From: Toxoplasma gondii ME49
Taxonomy: Eukaryota > Apicomplexa > Conoidasida > Eucoccidiorida > Sarcocystidae
DNA length: 64,000 bases
Reading direction: 5' to 3'
Assembly: GCF_000006565.2 (NCBI RefSeq)
Contig: NC_031477.1
Span: 1,008,669-1,072,668, forward strand
Shown: in pieces, positions 11,833 to 25,236 of the stretch
Numbering within the stretch: position 1 is the first letter of the stretch
Layout: every line of letters begins with the position of its first letter
The notes under the pieces: model-generated
Told to the model about the DNA's origin: nothing
The model's input: only the letters and a program-made list of their open reading frames with translations
The model's database searches: none
Translations under genes and position numbers: made by a program

Positions 11833-14800
11833 ATGAGCGGACCAGGGAGCGAAGCGGGGAGGCAAGTGCCCTCGACAGGCTCTGCGAGGCACCGGCAAGC
11901 ATCGGCACCGCCGCGGGTTCGAGGCGCAGACTCTGCAGATAGCGGACAACAACCGCGTAAGGAATGGACGAGTGTATACAACATTAAAGTTACTTGGCAT
12001 CGATTATGCTATAGGTTCTGCAGCTCTTTGAGGAAGGGGAGTTGTTTTGCATCTCACACGCAGATGGACTTTTCTCAAAGGAGCTTCATGTAGACTGATC
12101 CCTCCACTCACGCCTCCGTAGAGGCTTGTGACATTCGCATACAGACGCGCATACAGATGTTTCTACTGATACATACGTGTACACATTCAATGCTTCCCCA
12201 TGTAGATAAGGAGGGCGATAGATATTTTTCTTTTGGCACGAAGCTAGTATGTTGCATGGCTGATTGTCTGCTCGTTGTGTGCTGAGAGTCCTTTCGCGGT
12301 TGTTCGCCTGAGACAGAATCCAGTCGCGTCGACTTTTGGGTCGTGAGAGACGGCACATTGCTACCACCACCTGTCAGAGCGTCTCATGTCTGTTGCCGTC
12401 TGCTACCTTCACTGTGCAGTTGCCCTGCGCGCAGTTTCGTCGAACGCTTCATTTGCCTCTTTGAACTGCCGGCGGCAGCCATTTCGAGGCCCGGCTTCGC
12501 CGTCTGGAAATCTGGGTTTTTTCACTCATCCACCGGGTCAAACTCCGACGTTCATACCTTACTTTTCGCCGCCTGGCACGCCCTCGCCTCCGTCGTTTAG
12601 CCGCGGGTCTCGGCCAAATGCTCATACACCGTCTCCGGGATCCGGGCATTCCGACGGCGGTCCGTCATGTGGACATGCCTGGACAGGGAAAACTGCCAAG
12701 CTCGAAGAAGGCGTACTTGGTTACGCCAGCAGTGTCCCTGCACCTAGAAAGTTCGTCCCAAACCTTAGCAAGAGTGGGGCGGTGCTTGGGGTGAAGACAG
12801 AAGAGAAACCGACTGCGGCTTTCGACTGCAGCAAGGGCAACCTAAGTGCCATGGTTCTCCGCTCTCTTCAGACGGGGGAAACGAAGAAAGTGGCACAGGG
12901 AAAGGTAAGCGGACCTCTTGGCATATCCAGCCTCTTGCGTGGCAGGTGTTTAGTTACAACAACATTCTCGTCCGGTGTGCCAGTGTTGCGGTCTCCCCTC
13001 ACTGAGTAGCGGATCTGTAAGTCGTGTTGCTGCTTTTGCGGCTCTTCGTTCACCATGCTATCTTCGCTTGCTGAGCCACTCTCCCGCGTTTCTGTATTTT
13101 AAATACCTTCTAATTGTACTGACCTCTACATGTGATCTGTTGTGTGCCCTCCGCTCTGGTTTTCGCAGTTTGAACCCGGGGGGCGACGCGGCGCGCCTGC
13201 TTTTGGCTCACCTCCGGATTCGTGCGACGGCACCGCAGCGTCACCCATCGGCTTTGAAGGTGGCAGACGCCCTCTGCATTTGGCGTCTCCCGCAGCTATT
13301 CGGGAAAGCAATCTGCGATTGATGTACCAGCACCAGTTGTTTTCCAAGGACGGGAAGAAGGCAGACTGCAAGAAGTCCCGGCGTCTCATGGAACTGTCCT
13401 GGATTGGCATGCAAGAAGACGACGAGGATGCCCTTTCTGGGGGCACTTCGGGGTGCTACACTCCCATCAGTCTTCCCTTTGTTGTCAGAGAAGGAGACGG
13501 GGGTATCGAAGGGGTTGCACACCAGAGAAGCGTAAGTTCAGATAGACGCAGTGGCGCGCTTAAGGTGCTCCTTAATCCCCAACACAGAATTGTACAAAGC
13601 TGTTGGCAGGTCAGTCGTACAAAGCCGGTCTTACGAAAGTGTCTGCAATCCAAAACAAGCGTACGTTGTGGGCGTGGTGAGCAAGTTCTATCTGAGAGTC
13701 GGGAGCGTCGACTAGAGCGCGTTACAGCCAACTTTTTATACAAGTCTCGCGATTTTTGAAAGTCCCGAAATCTCCATTTCTTTCGTTGCTTGACTGCGGT
13801 AATGCACACTTCTCCCAAGAATTGTTGTGACAACTCATAGACAGCAATTTCTTTAGAACTTGTCTGACGCATTATCTTGGATAAGTTTTGGTCTCCGCAT
13901 TCGCAGTGCTATATGAGGGCATCGCATTATCACCCTTTTGCGCATTTTTGTTTTTGTACAGGTGAGTGACACAAGTTCTATGAGCATGGAAACCGCGACT
14001 GCGCGAGGAGCTGAAAGTCGCCGAAAACGGCCGTCTGCCCGTCATGTGGAAGAAGCGAACCGCTTCGCCGCGGGTCTTCTTCTGGTGGGCAACAAAGGAG
14101 AAGAAAGAGGCGAGAGGGGCGGCGACACGTGGGATTTGGCTGACGGCGAGGATGGTAGTGGCACGTAAGTCGGTTGTGCCGATGTCAATCGACAAACTGT
14201 GGATGAGCAGACTTCATTTCACGTCACTGAACGATCACCACTGGACAGGCGAGCAGCCAGCGAAGCGAGAAATAGTGTCAGGTGCGCAAACACGTCACAG
14301 CACAAGTCAGGGAAAGAGGATTTTAGAGAACCGTGTGGTATCTCGACGTCGCGAACCAAGAATACTCCCCTGCGCGAGAAGTGTTTTTAATTGGCCGTGA
14401 CTGTTTTGCTTGTAATGCGCTGGAATGTGCAAGAATATCAGTCTTTGCTTCTTGCTCGTCTGCTGGATTCTCCACCTATGTGATTTCCTTGCCTGCTTCT
14501 TCTGGCGGCACATCGAAAATAGCGAAAGACGTGCTGAGGCTTCGAGAAACGAAAGCCCACTCTCAGTGTCCGTTTGGTTCATGGTAAATCTCGAGTTTAG
14601 AGACTGACACTGCGGCGCGCCCATGCACGGGGGACTTTTCTTCATGAATCAGTCGCATTGGTAATGGGAAAATTATCTCTTGTGAACTGTCTCATTTCCA
14701 TATGATGCGGCCTATGTACTAAGATAAGCTTTGGTTGTCTTCGTGGTTTTCGTCTTTTCCGCTCAGGGATTTTCTGCACATCTGTTTTCCATCCCTGTTC

Positions 14801-15761
14801 CCTCCGATGGACCGGCAGGCCATGAACGAGGCGCGTCAGGCTCGAGCTGCTGAGCGGGAAGCCCGAAGGTGCAACACCCGTGGCGCCAGAGATGGTGACG
14901 CCTCTGAGTGTGGGAGTCAAAATGCAACCAAGGACAGTGCAACCCAAGGAGCGAAAGCGGGCGTCCGCAGTGGGGCACCTGGAAATGGGAAAAAATCAAG
15001 CAAAACAAGCCAGCCTGCGAAGCCGGTGGGGCCGTCTCCACCACTGCCGCTTGCCTCGCTTCCGGATGGACGAATTGGGAAATTGCTTCTGCACCGAAGT
15101 GGGCGTGTGGAGCTCCGCCTTCTAAGTGCCATGGCGCACAAGTCTGGTTGCAGCTTAGCATCCAAAAGCGACTGTGGGAGTGGCTCTTCGGCAGACATGC
15201 AGGATGACGAAAGAGGAAAAGGACTGGGAGGAACGCTCACGAAGAATAAGTCAAATGAAGAACCAGGCATGTGCTTTGAAGTCAATATTGGATCGGAATG
15301 CACTTTCGCTCAGGTAGGTTTGAGGTGCGATCGTTGGACTTTTGTATCACAAAGCACTTGTGTTGTGAAGGAGCACGTTGAGGTCTCCATTCTCTCGTTC
15401 ACTTTCACAGCGAACCAGTCTCGACACGGTCATCTTTACGGGGGATGCCCAGGCTGGTAACGGCCTGCCTGGTTGTCCCTGGCTTAATAGTCGAGGTGAT
15501 TTGTGGTTTCGGGCCTGTGGTATGATCGGGTGGCGGAGGACACAACAAATTGTAAACTTCGAATGCATTTGGTAAGCCTGCCAACCTCAGGTTCCTTGGT
15601 TACATATCCTTGTTTTGTTTTGTGTGTGGATGCAGGAGGTTGGGTGTTTGGTAGAAGACACGTCAGAATTCCTGTTTTTAGGGAAGTGCAACAAGCGCAT
15701 GGTGATCGCCCCAGACGTGCAGCGATGTCTCCGGCCCGTCACCGCCTGCGAAACACTGTAG
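11833..15761 (+). CDS. RPC4: DNA-directed RNA polymerase III subunit RPC4 (RPC53/POLR3D family)
   Basis: A nuclear Pol III subunit that, with RPC5, forms a TFIIF-like subcomplex acting in tRNA/5S transcription, termination and reinitiation (family knowledge). Six exons: 11833-11956, 12420-12904, 13169-13531, 13962-14164, 14767-15313 and 15636-15761. They total 1848 nt, giving 615 aa with all phases matching. The C-terminal RPC4 domain is visible: GKLLLHRSGRVELRL at residues about 496-510, then CFEVNIGSECTFAQ at about 561-574, continued across the last intron as EVGCLVEDTSEFLFLGKC and a final APDVQRCL segment. This is the order seen in yeast and human RPC4. An upstream RKFVPNLSKSG...VKTEEKP segment resembles the KxFxPN...KxEE motif of animal RPC4. 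The start ATG has an AAAATGAG context typical of coccidia. The protein is longer than human RPC4 because of Ser/Pro/Gly-rich and acidic inserts between the motifs. Confidence 0.88.
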
Positions 15762-17532
15762 ACCAGGCGCGAACTTCGTTTCAGAAAATGGACAACGTCA
15801 TTTGCAGAAGGGACAAGAAGGGGTTTCCACTGAGTGTGGTTATGTGGTTCTCTGAGCCGATTTGCACTCGGGAACCGACGGTGTTTCAAGGTAGTATCGC
15901 CACTGGGGAACGGGTGTGGCCGTTTTGTGGGGCTTTCAGGGGTCATCGTAATCCATGTTGAAAATTTACTACGGCGGCACTCTCACCAACCCATCAGGGG
16001 CATGCAGCTTCAAGGCTTTGTCCGAGCTCAACTGATCAACGTCTACTGCCCCTTCCGTTCTCGCAGGTGCTCCCGAAGTGTTCTAAGGCAGGTAGTGGGT
16101 TCCAGTAAGAAAGTGGCACCAGACAAGGAGACGTCTCTGTTTTTGAGACGGTGTGTTCGGTGTCATGTTGAAAAGAGGCAGCAGCCACGAGGACAAGTGC
16201 ACGAAACAAATGTCTAAAGGCGTCGCACTGTCTACTCGCTGCCGACCCCATCAGCAGGTTCCTTCCCGCCTTATGGAGGGCTCCCGCATGCCTGCAAAGC
16301 GTTATTGGTGTCGCACGCTCAGACACATTCTCTCTGCATTCGTCTCCACGAAATTTGTGCCTCTGGAGGTCGCTTCCGTGCGACTCATCAAATAGCTGAG
16401 CATGTATTGCAGGTACCGCTCTGAATCCTGAACGACTTGACTGTAGATGCTGTCGCGAAGAAATAGGTCGGCTACGGGTCACCATGCTGCGACAGTTTAC
16501 GACGAATGCTGATCATATGTGCTGTTGATACTAGGTGGCGTGTGTCATCATTTTCCTCCATGGTGAAACTGCTAATTTTCCGCTGCCGTCTGTCTCCGAA
16601 CTTGAGTGCTATCGTCCCATTGGGATACAGGGCCCTGCGGCGGACCCAGTTCAAGTTCTCATGCTCAAGATCTAAACCATACATTTTGTATCATTTACTT
16701 CATCCGTTCACGGGCCAATGTAAGTAAGTAAATGGCTGGCTCACGCACGACCATCTCTACAGAGTTATCGGCGTGTCCGGTGCCCGATAGGGGTGCTAGA
16801 ATCTCAGCAAATACCTAGAGGCCACATTCCCTTGCCACGAGACGCCAGACAGCATTTTATCGGCAGAATGTTAGTTCAGCTGGGTCACTACACTATCCGT
16901 TGTGTCAGAGCGATGCAAAGAACAATGGATGATCATAATAAACCGACCGCGGACGTCACAGAACTTGGGAGAAGCAAACGAGAGATTCCTACATTTTTGC
17001 AGTTATGCGTGTAGTGGAAACATGCACATCACTGCACAGAACTCAATCTCCCGTTGGCGAATCCTTTTCTAGTCTGCTCCTCTGCTCTTTTATCTCCCGC
17101 AGTGGGGTTGCATCTCACGTACGAGCTACACCGAGTGTCTCCCGATACACAGCACCTCTTCATCGTTGGCTAACTCGTACCCGTTAGCACTAGGTGGAAC
17201 AAAGGAGGACCCACCCTTGGTAAACAGAGAAGCACCCAGTCGGCTGGTATTACACGTACACAGTGTTTTTCTTCGTGGTGATTCATCCTCAGTAGCGGGA
17301 TTTCAGCGTGGAGAACAATTTGGAAGATGTGTCCCCCTTTTTTCCCCACACACAAAATCGAGAGCAAGATAATTAGTAGGCGCATTACGTCGCGAACAGC
17401 CACTATCGCACGACAGACACCAAATCGGCTACTTCGATCTCACAGGCATGAACCAGGTCAAGGTATCGAAGTAGATACAGAGACGGAAACGACGCTGAAC
17501 ACGGAGCTGCGCTCCGGCTTGTCTGGCTCCTC
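15762..17532. other. Convergent intergenic region (3' UTRs)
   Basis: This stretch lies between the stop of RPC4 and the stop of the minus-strand 2050-aa gene, so both ends should be 3' UTR. Open frames of up to about 150 codons occur on either strand (for example 15503-15961 and 16036-16485), but they lack recognisable domains or splice logic. I see no tRNA, repeat or mobile element in it. Confidence 0.45.
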
Positions 17533-20500
17533 TCACAAACACAGGTGACAGTATAAGAAGTCCTTGGCTCGCTGGCGAAAGTTCGGTTGAGAGAACGATT
17601 TGGGCGAACTCCAGTTGTCGGCGTTTAAATCCCAGTGACTATCTCTTCCCACGTCCATTTTGTTCAGGATGTATTCGCGCCATTGCGCAGGATGGAAACA
17701 AGAGAAGAAGACCTTCCCTTTCGTGCGAAAGAATCTTCCTCTTCGGCGTTCCACTTTCCATTGCCACGAGATCTCGTCTTCGGAGCTCATTTCCTCACTC
17801 GAGAATGATTTCTGTCTTGACTGGAACTGAGCGCTGCACTGTACTTTCCGCACCTGTGGCCTCAACGCAGCCTTTTCAAGAGAGCTCATTCTGAACCGCC
17901 TTTCCTCCCTGTCCGTCTCGAGCCCCTCTAAAGCGAAACAAAGTCTGTCCATGCGTTCGAACTGAGCCGCGAGTTTCGTCGCTTCTTCCGCTACCTTAGA
18001 CAAGCTCTGCTTGAGCTGTAGTTCTCTGTCAGCCGCAGCGTGGATAGCGTTTGCACTGGAAGGAAATCTGGAACTACGCGGTGGAATTCTTGTATCTGTC
18101 TCCCCCCCGTCTAGCGCAAATCTACGTGATGTTCGGTTCGAAAATTTCCCTTGCCATTCTCGTTGTCGCGTAGGAGAAGAAGAAGGAGCAAAACTAGTAG
18201 TCGGCTCTTCAGCGCCGGGTGGAGGGGAGTATACGTCATCCTCTCTTGGTTGAGGGAAGATGGAGGGCTGCCGCGCGCGTATGCTCATGTCATTTGCTGT
18301 CTCCATTTCTGTTGCATGAGCCATGGAAACGGAAGGCCCGCGTGAGGGAGTAGAACAGTACGATGGTGAAAAGACGGATTCGACCATCTGTGCTTCTTCC
18401 TCTTGTGGCATGTGTCTCTCCATTACCTCGTGTCCTCTTTGGTTCTTGTGTGTAACGGATACAATGCTGCCCACGTTAACCACGGCAACTGCAACCACAG
18501 CAGGGCCACACGCCTCAGATCCCACTGTTGCATCACCTCGGCTTTTTTCGGCTTCCTCTTGGTCACGCCCTTCGGCTTCTGCATTCTTCCCTTGCACTGC
18601 AATTCCCGGATCTGTGAACAGTTTTTCTCCCTCCCAGTGTTGCATCCCTTCTTTCTGATGCCATGTCTTCAACCAGTTTTGTTCTTCTTGCTTGGCGGGG
18701 CAGAAGAGCTCGCGTGGCTCTTGTCTATTTCTTGTATGACTCCCATATGTGGTCGCCGACGAACGAATAGAGGACGACGCTGGAGACACTGTCGGTTGTT
18801 TTGGAGGGGCGTTTTCTCTCGCGATCTTATCTCCCTCTTCGAGCCAGAGCTCCAGCAAGCCCGTCAAACTATCGGAAGAAGAGGCTGCTGTTCGCTCTCC
18901 ACTGGACGTGGAACGACTGTAAGAGACGTCCTCTTCACCAGGTGGAATATTGTAAGGCAGACGATTTGACGGTGAAGCTGAAGAGGTCGCATTCATCATC
19001 ATTGGGGTCCCTTCCTCTTTCGGTCTTTCAGTTTGGTTCTCGTCGAGAAACCCGAGGAAGACTAACGGACGGACCAAGTTTTTCGGAAGGACGAGCAGCT
19101 CCTTCGGGTGCTGAAGAGGGGTTTTCAAGAAGGCACGAAACAACCTGAGATCGTCTTCAACGTTCATTTCTTGTTTCGCTGTTGCTTCATACCATTCTTT
19201 TTCTTGATTTTGTGACATGCGTATGCTTGCGTCATTTCCCACGAAACCTCCACTCCCCTGAAGTATGGGTGAAAATGGAAGAAACGTAGGGAGGCACAGA
19301 GGCGGTGACGTTAAAAACAGACACCGCTCCCTGTTTGAGGGAACCACTGTGTTCTGATACCAGCTGTTTCCATGGTTGCAGGGGGCATTTTCTGCAGATA
19401 AAAAGTCCGGTTCTTCCTTCATGGGGATATGTTCATTTTTAGGCAACACTGATGTTTCCTGAATTACATCTTGTACATTGTGCTTATTCATAAACACTGG
19501 CTGGTCGCATGGCACCTTTCCTGTTGAGTCGTCCATCATGTTAAGAGTTATTCTTTCCATTAAAGAGTTGCCTAGATGGACTTCATGGACACCCGAGTGG
19601 AGATGCCGGTCTTCTTGGCCCTCATCTGCTGGTCTACTCTCGCCATATACAATACTCGGCGCCCCCCAAACCGAGCGCGAAACTGCAGCTCGAAAGTCAG
19701 AGCCCGAAGAAGACGGTGCCTTCAACGAGAATGCCTCAGCGTCACTTTTCAGAGCAACACAATTTCCTGTACTCCTGTTAAGTTTGTCTGAGTGCCGCTC
19801 TTCTCGCTGAGGTGCCGAAAGACATCTGTTTCCTTTGGTCCCCCATTTCGCAGACCCCTGGAACGGATCACCGTGACCGTCACCCTGCTCAGCCTGGGTA
19901 GGCCTGACTAGCTCTCTCTCCTGCGATCGGTTGTGCAAGCGAGGCTCCCTGGCATGCTTCCGTTCTGACCCAAATCGATATTCTAGGCGCGGTGGAAAAG
20001 CCGTCCTCGAGGAAGACTCAGAGAAGAGAGAAGAGCATGAAAGGGCGGAGTAAGGATAGTGCTGACGGCGGGCACGGGAAACGAAAGATGGGGACACGGA
20101 ACTGAAGCCTAAAAGTTTGCGCTCCACCTGCGAAAGAACGAAAAAAAAGATAGATGAAGTAAAAAAAAGGATTCGAAGAACGACTTCGCCAAATTGCATG
20201 CGGGGGTTCGATAACCGACGTATTTTTACTTTCAAAGCACACTGGTTCTATATGCAGCAAACGAATGATCGTAGAAGACCAACGTAGGACGGTCAAGCTT
20301 ATACCCTGGGTGTTGACGGTAGCATGCTGGCCGTTGTCGAGGGGACGTAGGGCAGAACAAACTATGCGAGTATAAGTTCAAACAACAATTGAGGCGAAAC
20401 GCCACAGATCAGCTCTCGGTAGCCATTTGAACACTGTCCACAACCATCCAGAACGCCATCAAAGTAATGTTGACACTAGATCGAAAAATATATGGCTTGA

Positions 20501-23500
20501 AATCGCTATCATTCAGGACATTGCGCAGAAATTCTCATGCTAGATCGCTATGATTTTTGAAACCTTTCTTTTCATCGGCTGGCGAGGCTTTTCGCCATGC
20601 GACGAGGGACAGCTAATTACAGAAAACTGCCAAACGCCTGTCAACCTTGTTTGTTGTTGTTTATTGGCAAGTTGCGCGGAGAAGATATGTAAAACAGGAG
20701 AGTCGTGAACAAAATGGAAAGGGACAACGCTGTAGCTCTTTGTGGGGAAGCGAAAGGATAGACAAACACCGACGGGCGTGAATTGCCATATAGCACGCTA
20801 CGCTAGAGGTTTACGTGCACGAATTTGCCTCAACTGGGGACAGCAGCTAGTAAGCAACTCACGATCCGGTACGACGGAGCGAGCGAGTTTGACGGCGAGG
20901 AGAGGGAAGGCGAATTGTATATATTGTTTGATACATTATTGTGGCTGGTTATCGCTGGAGATGAGCTCACTTTTCTGACACGTGCCTTCAGGCTGCGCGT
21001 TTCGCCATGTTCTTCCTTGGTGGCGCGTTTTTCATCTCCCGCCAGACCTCTTGCAGCTTCTATCTCCCGGGCCCTCGCCGAACGTTTCGTTCTTCGCCGT
21101 TCAGCAGTGCACTTCTTCTTCGTGTTTTCGAGTTGTCCCTCTGCTTCCACCGTCATGTCCGTCTTCGTAGCAGGAGTCGGTCTAAAAACACCAGTACTTC
21201 CACCGAATTCCGGCTGTGTTCTGCACCCGCTGTTTCCTGTGTAGTTGGCTTGGGCTTGGCCCTTCCTTGGCCTTCCTCTCGCTCGTCCTGTGCCCGGCTT
21301 CGAGGTCGCATCATTTGTTTTGTTCTCGTCATTATTCTTCGTTGGAATTTCACTTTCATGGTCCTCTTTGGTGTAAATGTTGCTGTCCTCTTCGACATCC
21401 GCGCGAACAACGAGAGAAGAAAGGATGGAAGCATATGCGCTGCATGGACGCTGGGAGGCAGGCGGAGAACATTTGATGGACAATGCACTAAAATGTGGAA
21501 GAGGCACACTCCCTCCACTGGTCTTTGCGTTCCCTACCTGTGAAGCAGGACCCGGATCCATTGCTCTGCTACTGCTCTCCCAGAAAGCCTCTCCAAACCC
21601 GATTGTCGCCCATCCCTGTTCAAAGTCCTCCTCTCTATCGCTTTCGACGTTCTTCGGTACGTGTTGGCTTGGGAAGCCTGCAGGTGAAACGTCTTTCCTC
21701 CCTGCTGTCCCACGCATCTGTGGATTAGAACACAATCCTCGGTTTCCCCTTTCTCTTCCCCCAAGGCCCATTCCGACGCTTCCTCCCTGAAGAGTAAACG
21801 ACGTATTTTCGGCATCGGTTGGCATCGACTGGGAAGCCAAACGGATGATTATAGAGGCTGACGCCTGATAATAACAAACAGAGCAACGGAACCTAAAAGG
21901 CTGAAGCTTATAGGTCCATGTGAATTCATTTATGCATCCACGCTGAGGCACGTACAATTCGAACTTTCGATGTCCATATTTACTATTTGCATCAATATGA
22001 TATAGAGACAGATAATTCGACATACGCTTTGTACGGCGTCAACCACGAAGAAAAGCATTTGCAGAGGAAACAATGCGTCTGGAAGCAGTAACATCCGCAG
22101 GATTGCAAACCGTTGTTTGTGTCCGAAAGGCGATGCTTTCACTCATAAGAGTTTCGATCGCTTCCGGAAGCGATTGCAGAATCATTCCACGTGACAAAAA
22201 AGAACAAGTATGCCTCGCTTCAATCCGTAATCCATTTCCTTTCCAACGGGAATGTACGGGTTGTCGCCATCCGTGTTCTGGTTCATTCACGAGCTCCCAT
22301 ACCAGTGTCACGTGACCCTATCTTAGGAAAACCTACCTTCTATTTCGTGTTTCCTGGGACCCACACACTCAGTTGACTCCTTGTGCACGTCTTTAAAGAA
22401 ACCAAGGCTTCCGTTAATAAGAATCATCGTATAAGTCACCAGGCATGCAACGTCCATCTGATGACAACCGCTCAACTCTTTGTTACGCACTAGTTTTTTC
22501 GTCTTCTTCCTTCCTGATTTCAGAACTTAAGCTCACCTGTGCCTTAGGAGCACTCATCGTTGTTTGGCAGCCAGCGGCGGACTGTTCCTGCGCTTCTTTC
22601 TTGGTGGCACCTTTGTTTCTCTTGTTCTCTCCGCGCTTCCCGATACCTGCTTCCACCCTGGCCAGCGCTTGATTGCACACCTCAGTCGAAATGATATGGG
22701 CACTCTGAGCCGCGTATGTATGTGTTCCATTCCGTGAGGACGAGGCTAGTGTCCTTCCAGATCCAACAAGAAGAGCAAGAAAATGTCGCTGCTTTCTTAA
22801 AGAGTTTCTTCTCCATCTTTTCAATAACACTCGCGCCCGAGTGGAAAGTGGCGACTGACCGCGGCCTTCGTCGGAGTACCCGACATTTGTTTTCTTTACA
22901 CCATGACATTCGGCAGATATCTCCGTCTGCACTCCTTGTTCTCGCATATCCTTTCTCTTCTCGACGAATGAATCTCTCCTTTGTCGTCGCGGAAGCTCTG
23001 TGACAGCGGAAGCGGATTCTTTCCACTTGCCGTCGCTCTGGAAGTGTGTAGGTTCACTACCCGAGAGACAGCAAGACGCCGAAGGCGACAGAGAGAGGCA
23101 GGAAAACGTGCAGTCTGAGAGTGTTCTCATTGTCATTTTCTCTGTGACAATATTAAGTCGCGGTGATCGCCCTTTGTCGTGCTCAAGGACGTTGGAGGCG
23201 GAGGACTGTATCTTATCCCTATCCTGCCTTTGCTGTTTTTCGGAAGTGTTTCCTGTCTCCGCTACTTCCCTTCTCGTTCCTTTTGGGTCAACCTCCAGCA
23301 CTTCCTGAGTGGACTCGTACTCTGGGGGGGGCGAGAGCGGGTGACGACTGTTAAATAGCTTAGACATCGTGGAACTGGCTACCGTGTGATTACCAAGGAG
23401 GGACGGAGACAGTGTTTCCGCAAGAAAACTACTGTTTATGGCCAAGCTACAACAATTATTTAACTGAAGAGGGACAGACGTGCAGGATGAGCTCGCCAAC

Positions 23501-25236
23501 GTTCGTGCTGTCGGAGGCCCTCCCCGCTCCTGCAAAGTTAAAAAACCTGAAAGCCTCGAAGGATCATCGGCGACCCATCCGCAATACGATGTAGCCGCAA
23601 CCGTACCAGCATCCACTGTGTAGGATAGCAACCCCATTCTGTGTTCCAAATCGTCAAGCGCGAACGAAGGTTCTGCATGGCCAGAAGCGGACTGAGCCGA
23701 TGGCACTTCAATATGTCGGATGGCAAGGACAAGCGGCGACTCCATGGCAAGGCTTCCAGGTACATGGGAATGCCGGTTGTCTGCTGACGATAGAGGCATC
23801 CGGAAACACGCTGAAGAAGACGCCAAAAGGGGATCAGGAACGCTTCCGAAAATGGGACAAGGAATCGACGAGCGCGGCCACGCCCAGCGAGTGGATAAGA
23901 AGCGGGATGGGGTCATACCTTTTCTCATATACAATACTTTTTCTGCGACCGACAGAGGATGTGCTTGCCAGGGATGGACGCGACATCGAACAGGATGCAA
24001 CGACTTCTCGAAGCGGGTGTGGAATCTGTTACTCAGCTGACGACCTCTCTCTCGCGCTCTCTGAACTGTGCCACAGCAACGTCCTTGTTTCTGAATTTCT
24101 CCTTGGTGTCCCGAAGATCTTGAAGAGCAAGTCGCCAAATCAAAAAAGGTCTCGAATGCGTCCAGCGGTCGTGCAAAGTCCCGTCGTCCCGTTTCGTCGA
24201 TGAATTCCTCCCTCACGTCTGCATCCTTGTTCTTCTCGTTCCCTCCGTCAGTGGAGCTTTTGCTAACATAGTCGTCTTCAGACTGGTCCTGCTGCCAGCA
24301 CTGCTCGTGCTCCCGAGTACTTTGACTCTCCCGTGTTTCTAGTAGACAGTATTCTCTCCTGCTCCTTCCTTGCTTTTCCCATTCTTGTTCTATTTTCACT
24401 TCTTCATTCGGGTCTACTTCTCCCTGTCGAACGCAACGAGACTTACAAGCAGATGAAGCTGAGAAAGAGGCGGTGTTGTGCTCGGATACTGGAGGAGCCG
24501 TCCTGAGAAAGTGGTTCTTCCTGGGTTTGTCTGCTGCCGAAACCCCTCTATCTTTGTTTCCGTCGTTGCTCTCGAAAACTCTGGAAAAGCCTGGCATCGC
24601 GAGAACGTCAACGCCCACCTCAACCTGCAAGCCTGCATTCTGCCACTGTTGCTGCATTTCTTTGAAGATCTGCGTCATGTGCGCTGCTCCTGTGTTTCCT
24701 CCGTCCGTTTCTTGTTTGTTAATCGTGTACATATGTTCTGGTTGAGTGTGCTCATTTCCCTTTTCGGTCTCTTCTTCAGCCCTCGCGTCCATGGTGTCCT
24801 GCCGTTGGGCTGTCTTTTTGTGTCTGGGTGTATCATCGGTAACCATAGGAGCTGCTCTTGCCTTTATGTCACCCGTAACCTCTTCCTCGGTAACCACAGA
24901 ATCTCCTGCCGCTACTTTACAATCGACGTTGTCGGGGGCGGAGTGGGTTTTGTATTTGTCTTCGCATCCGTCATCGCCAATGTTTGCATTGTTTCGCACA
25001 TTATCTTCGTCAGGGCCCCTATGTCGGGGCTCTTTCGTTTCCACTCTCTGGTTGCACACTCCTCTTTTTCCTTTAACAGGCCCTGTCTCAACCGTATGTA
25101 GCTCACATTTGTTGTCTGCATGGTCACCTGCATTCTTTTCCGTTGCCACACAAGTGTGTTTGTCTTCGGTGAAACCACCTTTGATTCGCTTTCTCACATT
25201 CTTCCCAGTCTGAATATCTTCTCTTATCTGCTTCAT
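17533..25236 (-). CDS. 2050-aa low-complexity protein with an AT-hook-like motif
   Basis: Function not recognised. Three exons on the minus strand: 25236-22537 (900 codons), 21828-20971 (286 codons) and 20127-17533 (864 codons plus stop). All introns are phase 0 with GTGAGC donors and CAG acceptors, and the sum of 6153 nt gives 2050 aa. The start ATG at 25236 (CGAAATGAAG) opens a charged N-terminus, MKQIREDIQTGKNVRKR. The protein is dominated by Glu, Ser, Lys and Thr with scattered basic patches. Exon 2 carries GRARGRPRKG near residues 1081-1090, which contains the RGRP core of an AT-hook DNA-binding motif. Near the C-terminus, about 150-200 residues before the end, a short heptad-like segment (LQLKQSLSKVAEEATKLA) suggests a coiled coil. 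A nuclear or chromatin role is only suggested by the AT-hook-like motif. The last exon has a possible alternative start (see findings). It is less certain that these three exons form one gene than that each is coding. Confidence 0.62.
20128..20970 (-). other. Intron 2 of the 2050-aa gene with a strong polypyrimidine tract
   Basis: On the minus strand the 3' end of this intron is an unusually long T-rich run (about 20127-20175) ending TTTCGCAG, which favours splicing into the last exon at 20127. The same run is also open in frame with the last exon and preceded by an ATG at 20199, so read-through would encode a hydrophobic leader. The rest of the interval, up to the GTGAGC donor at 20970, shows no other coding signal. 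Confidence 0.5.
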
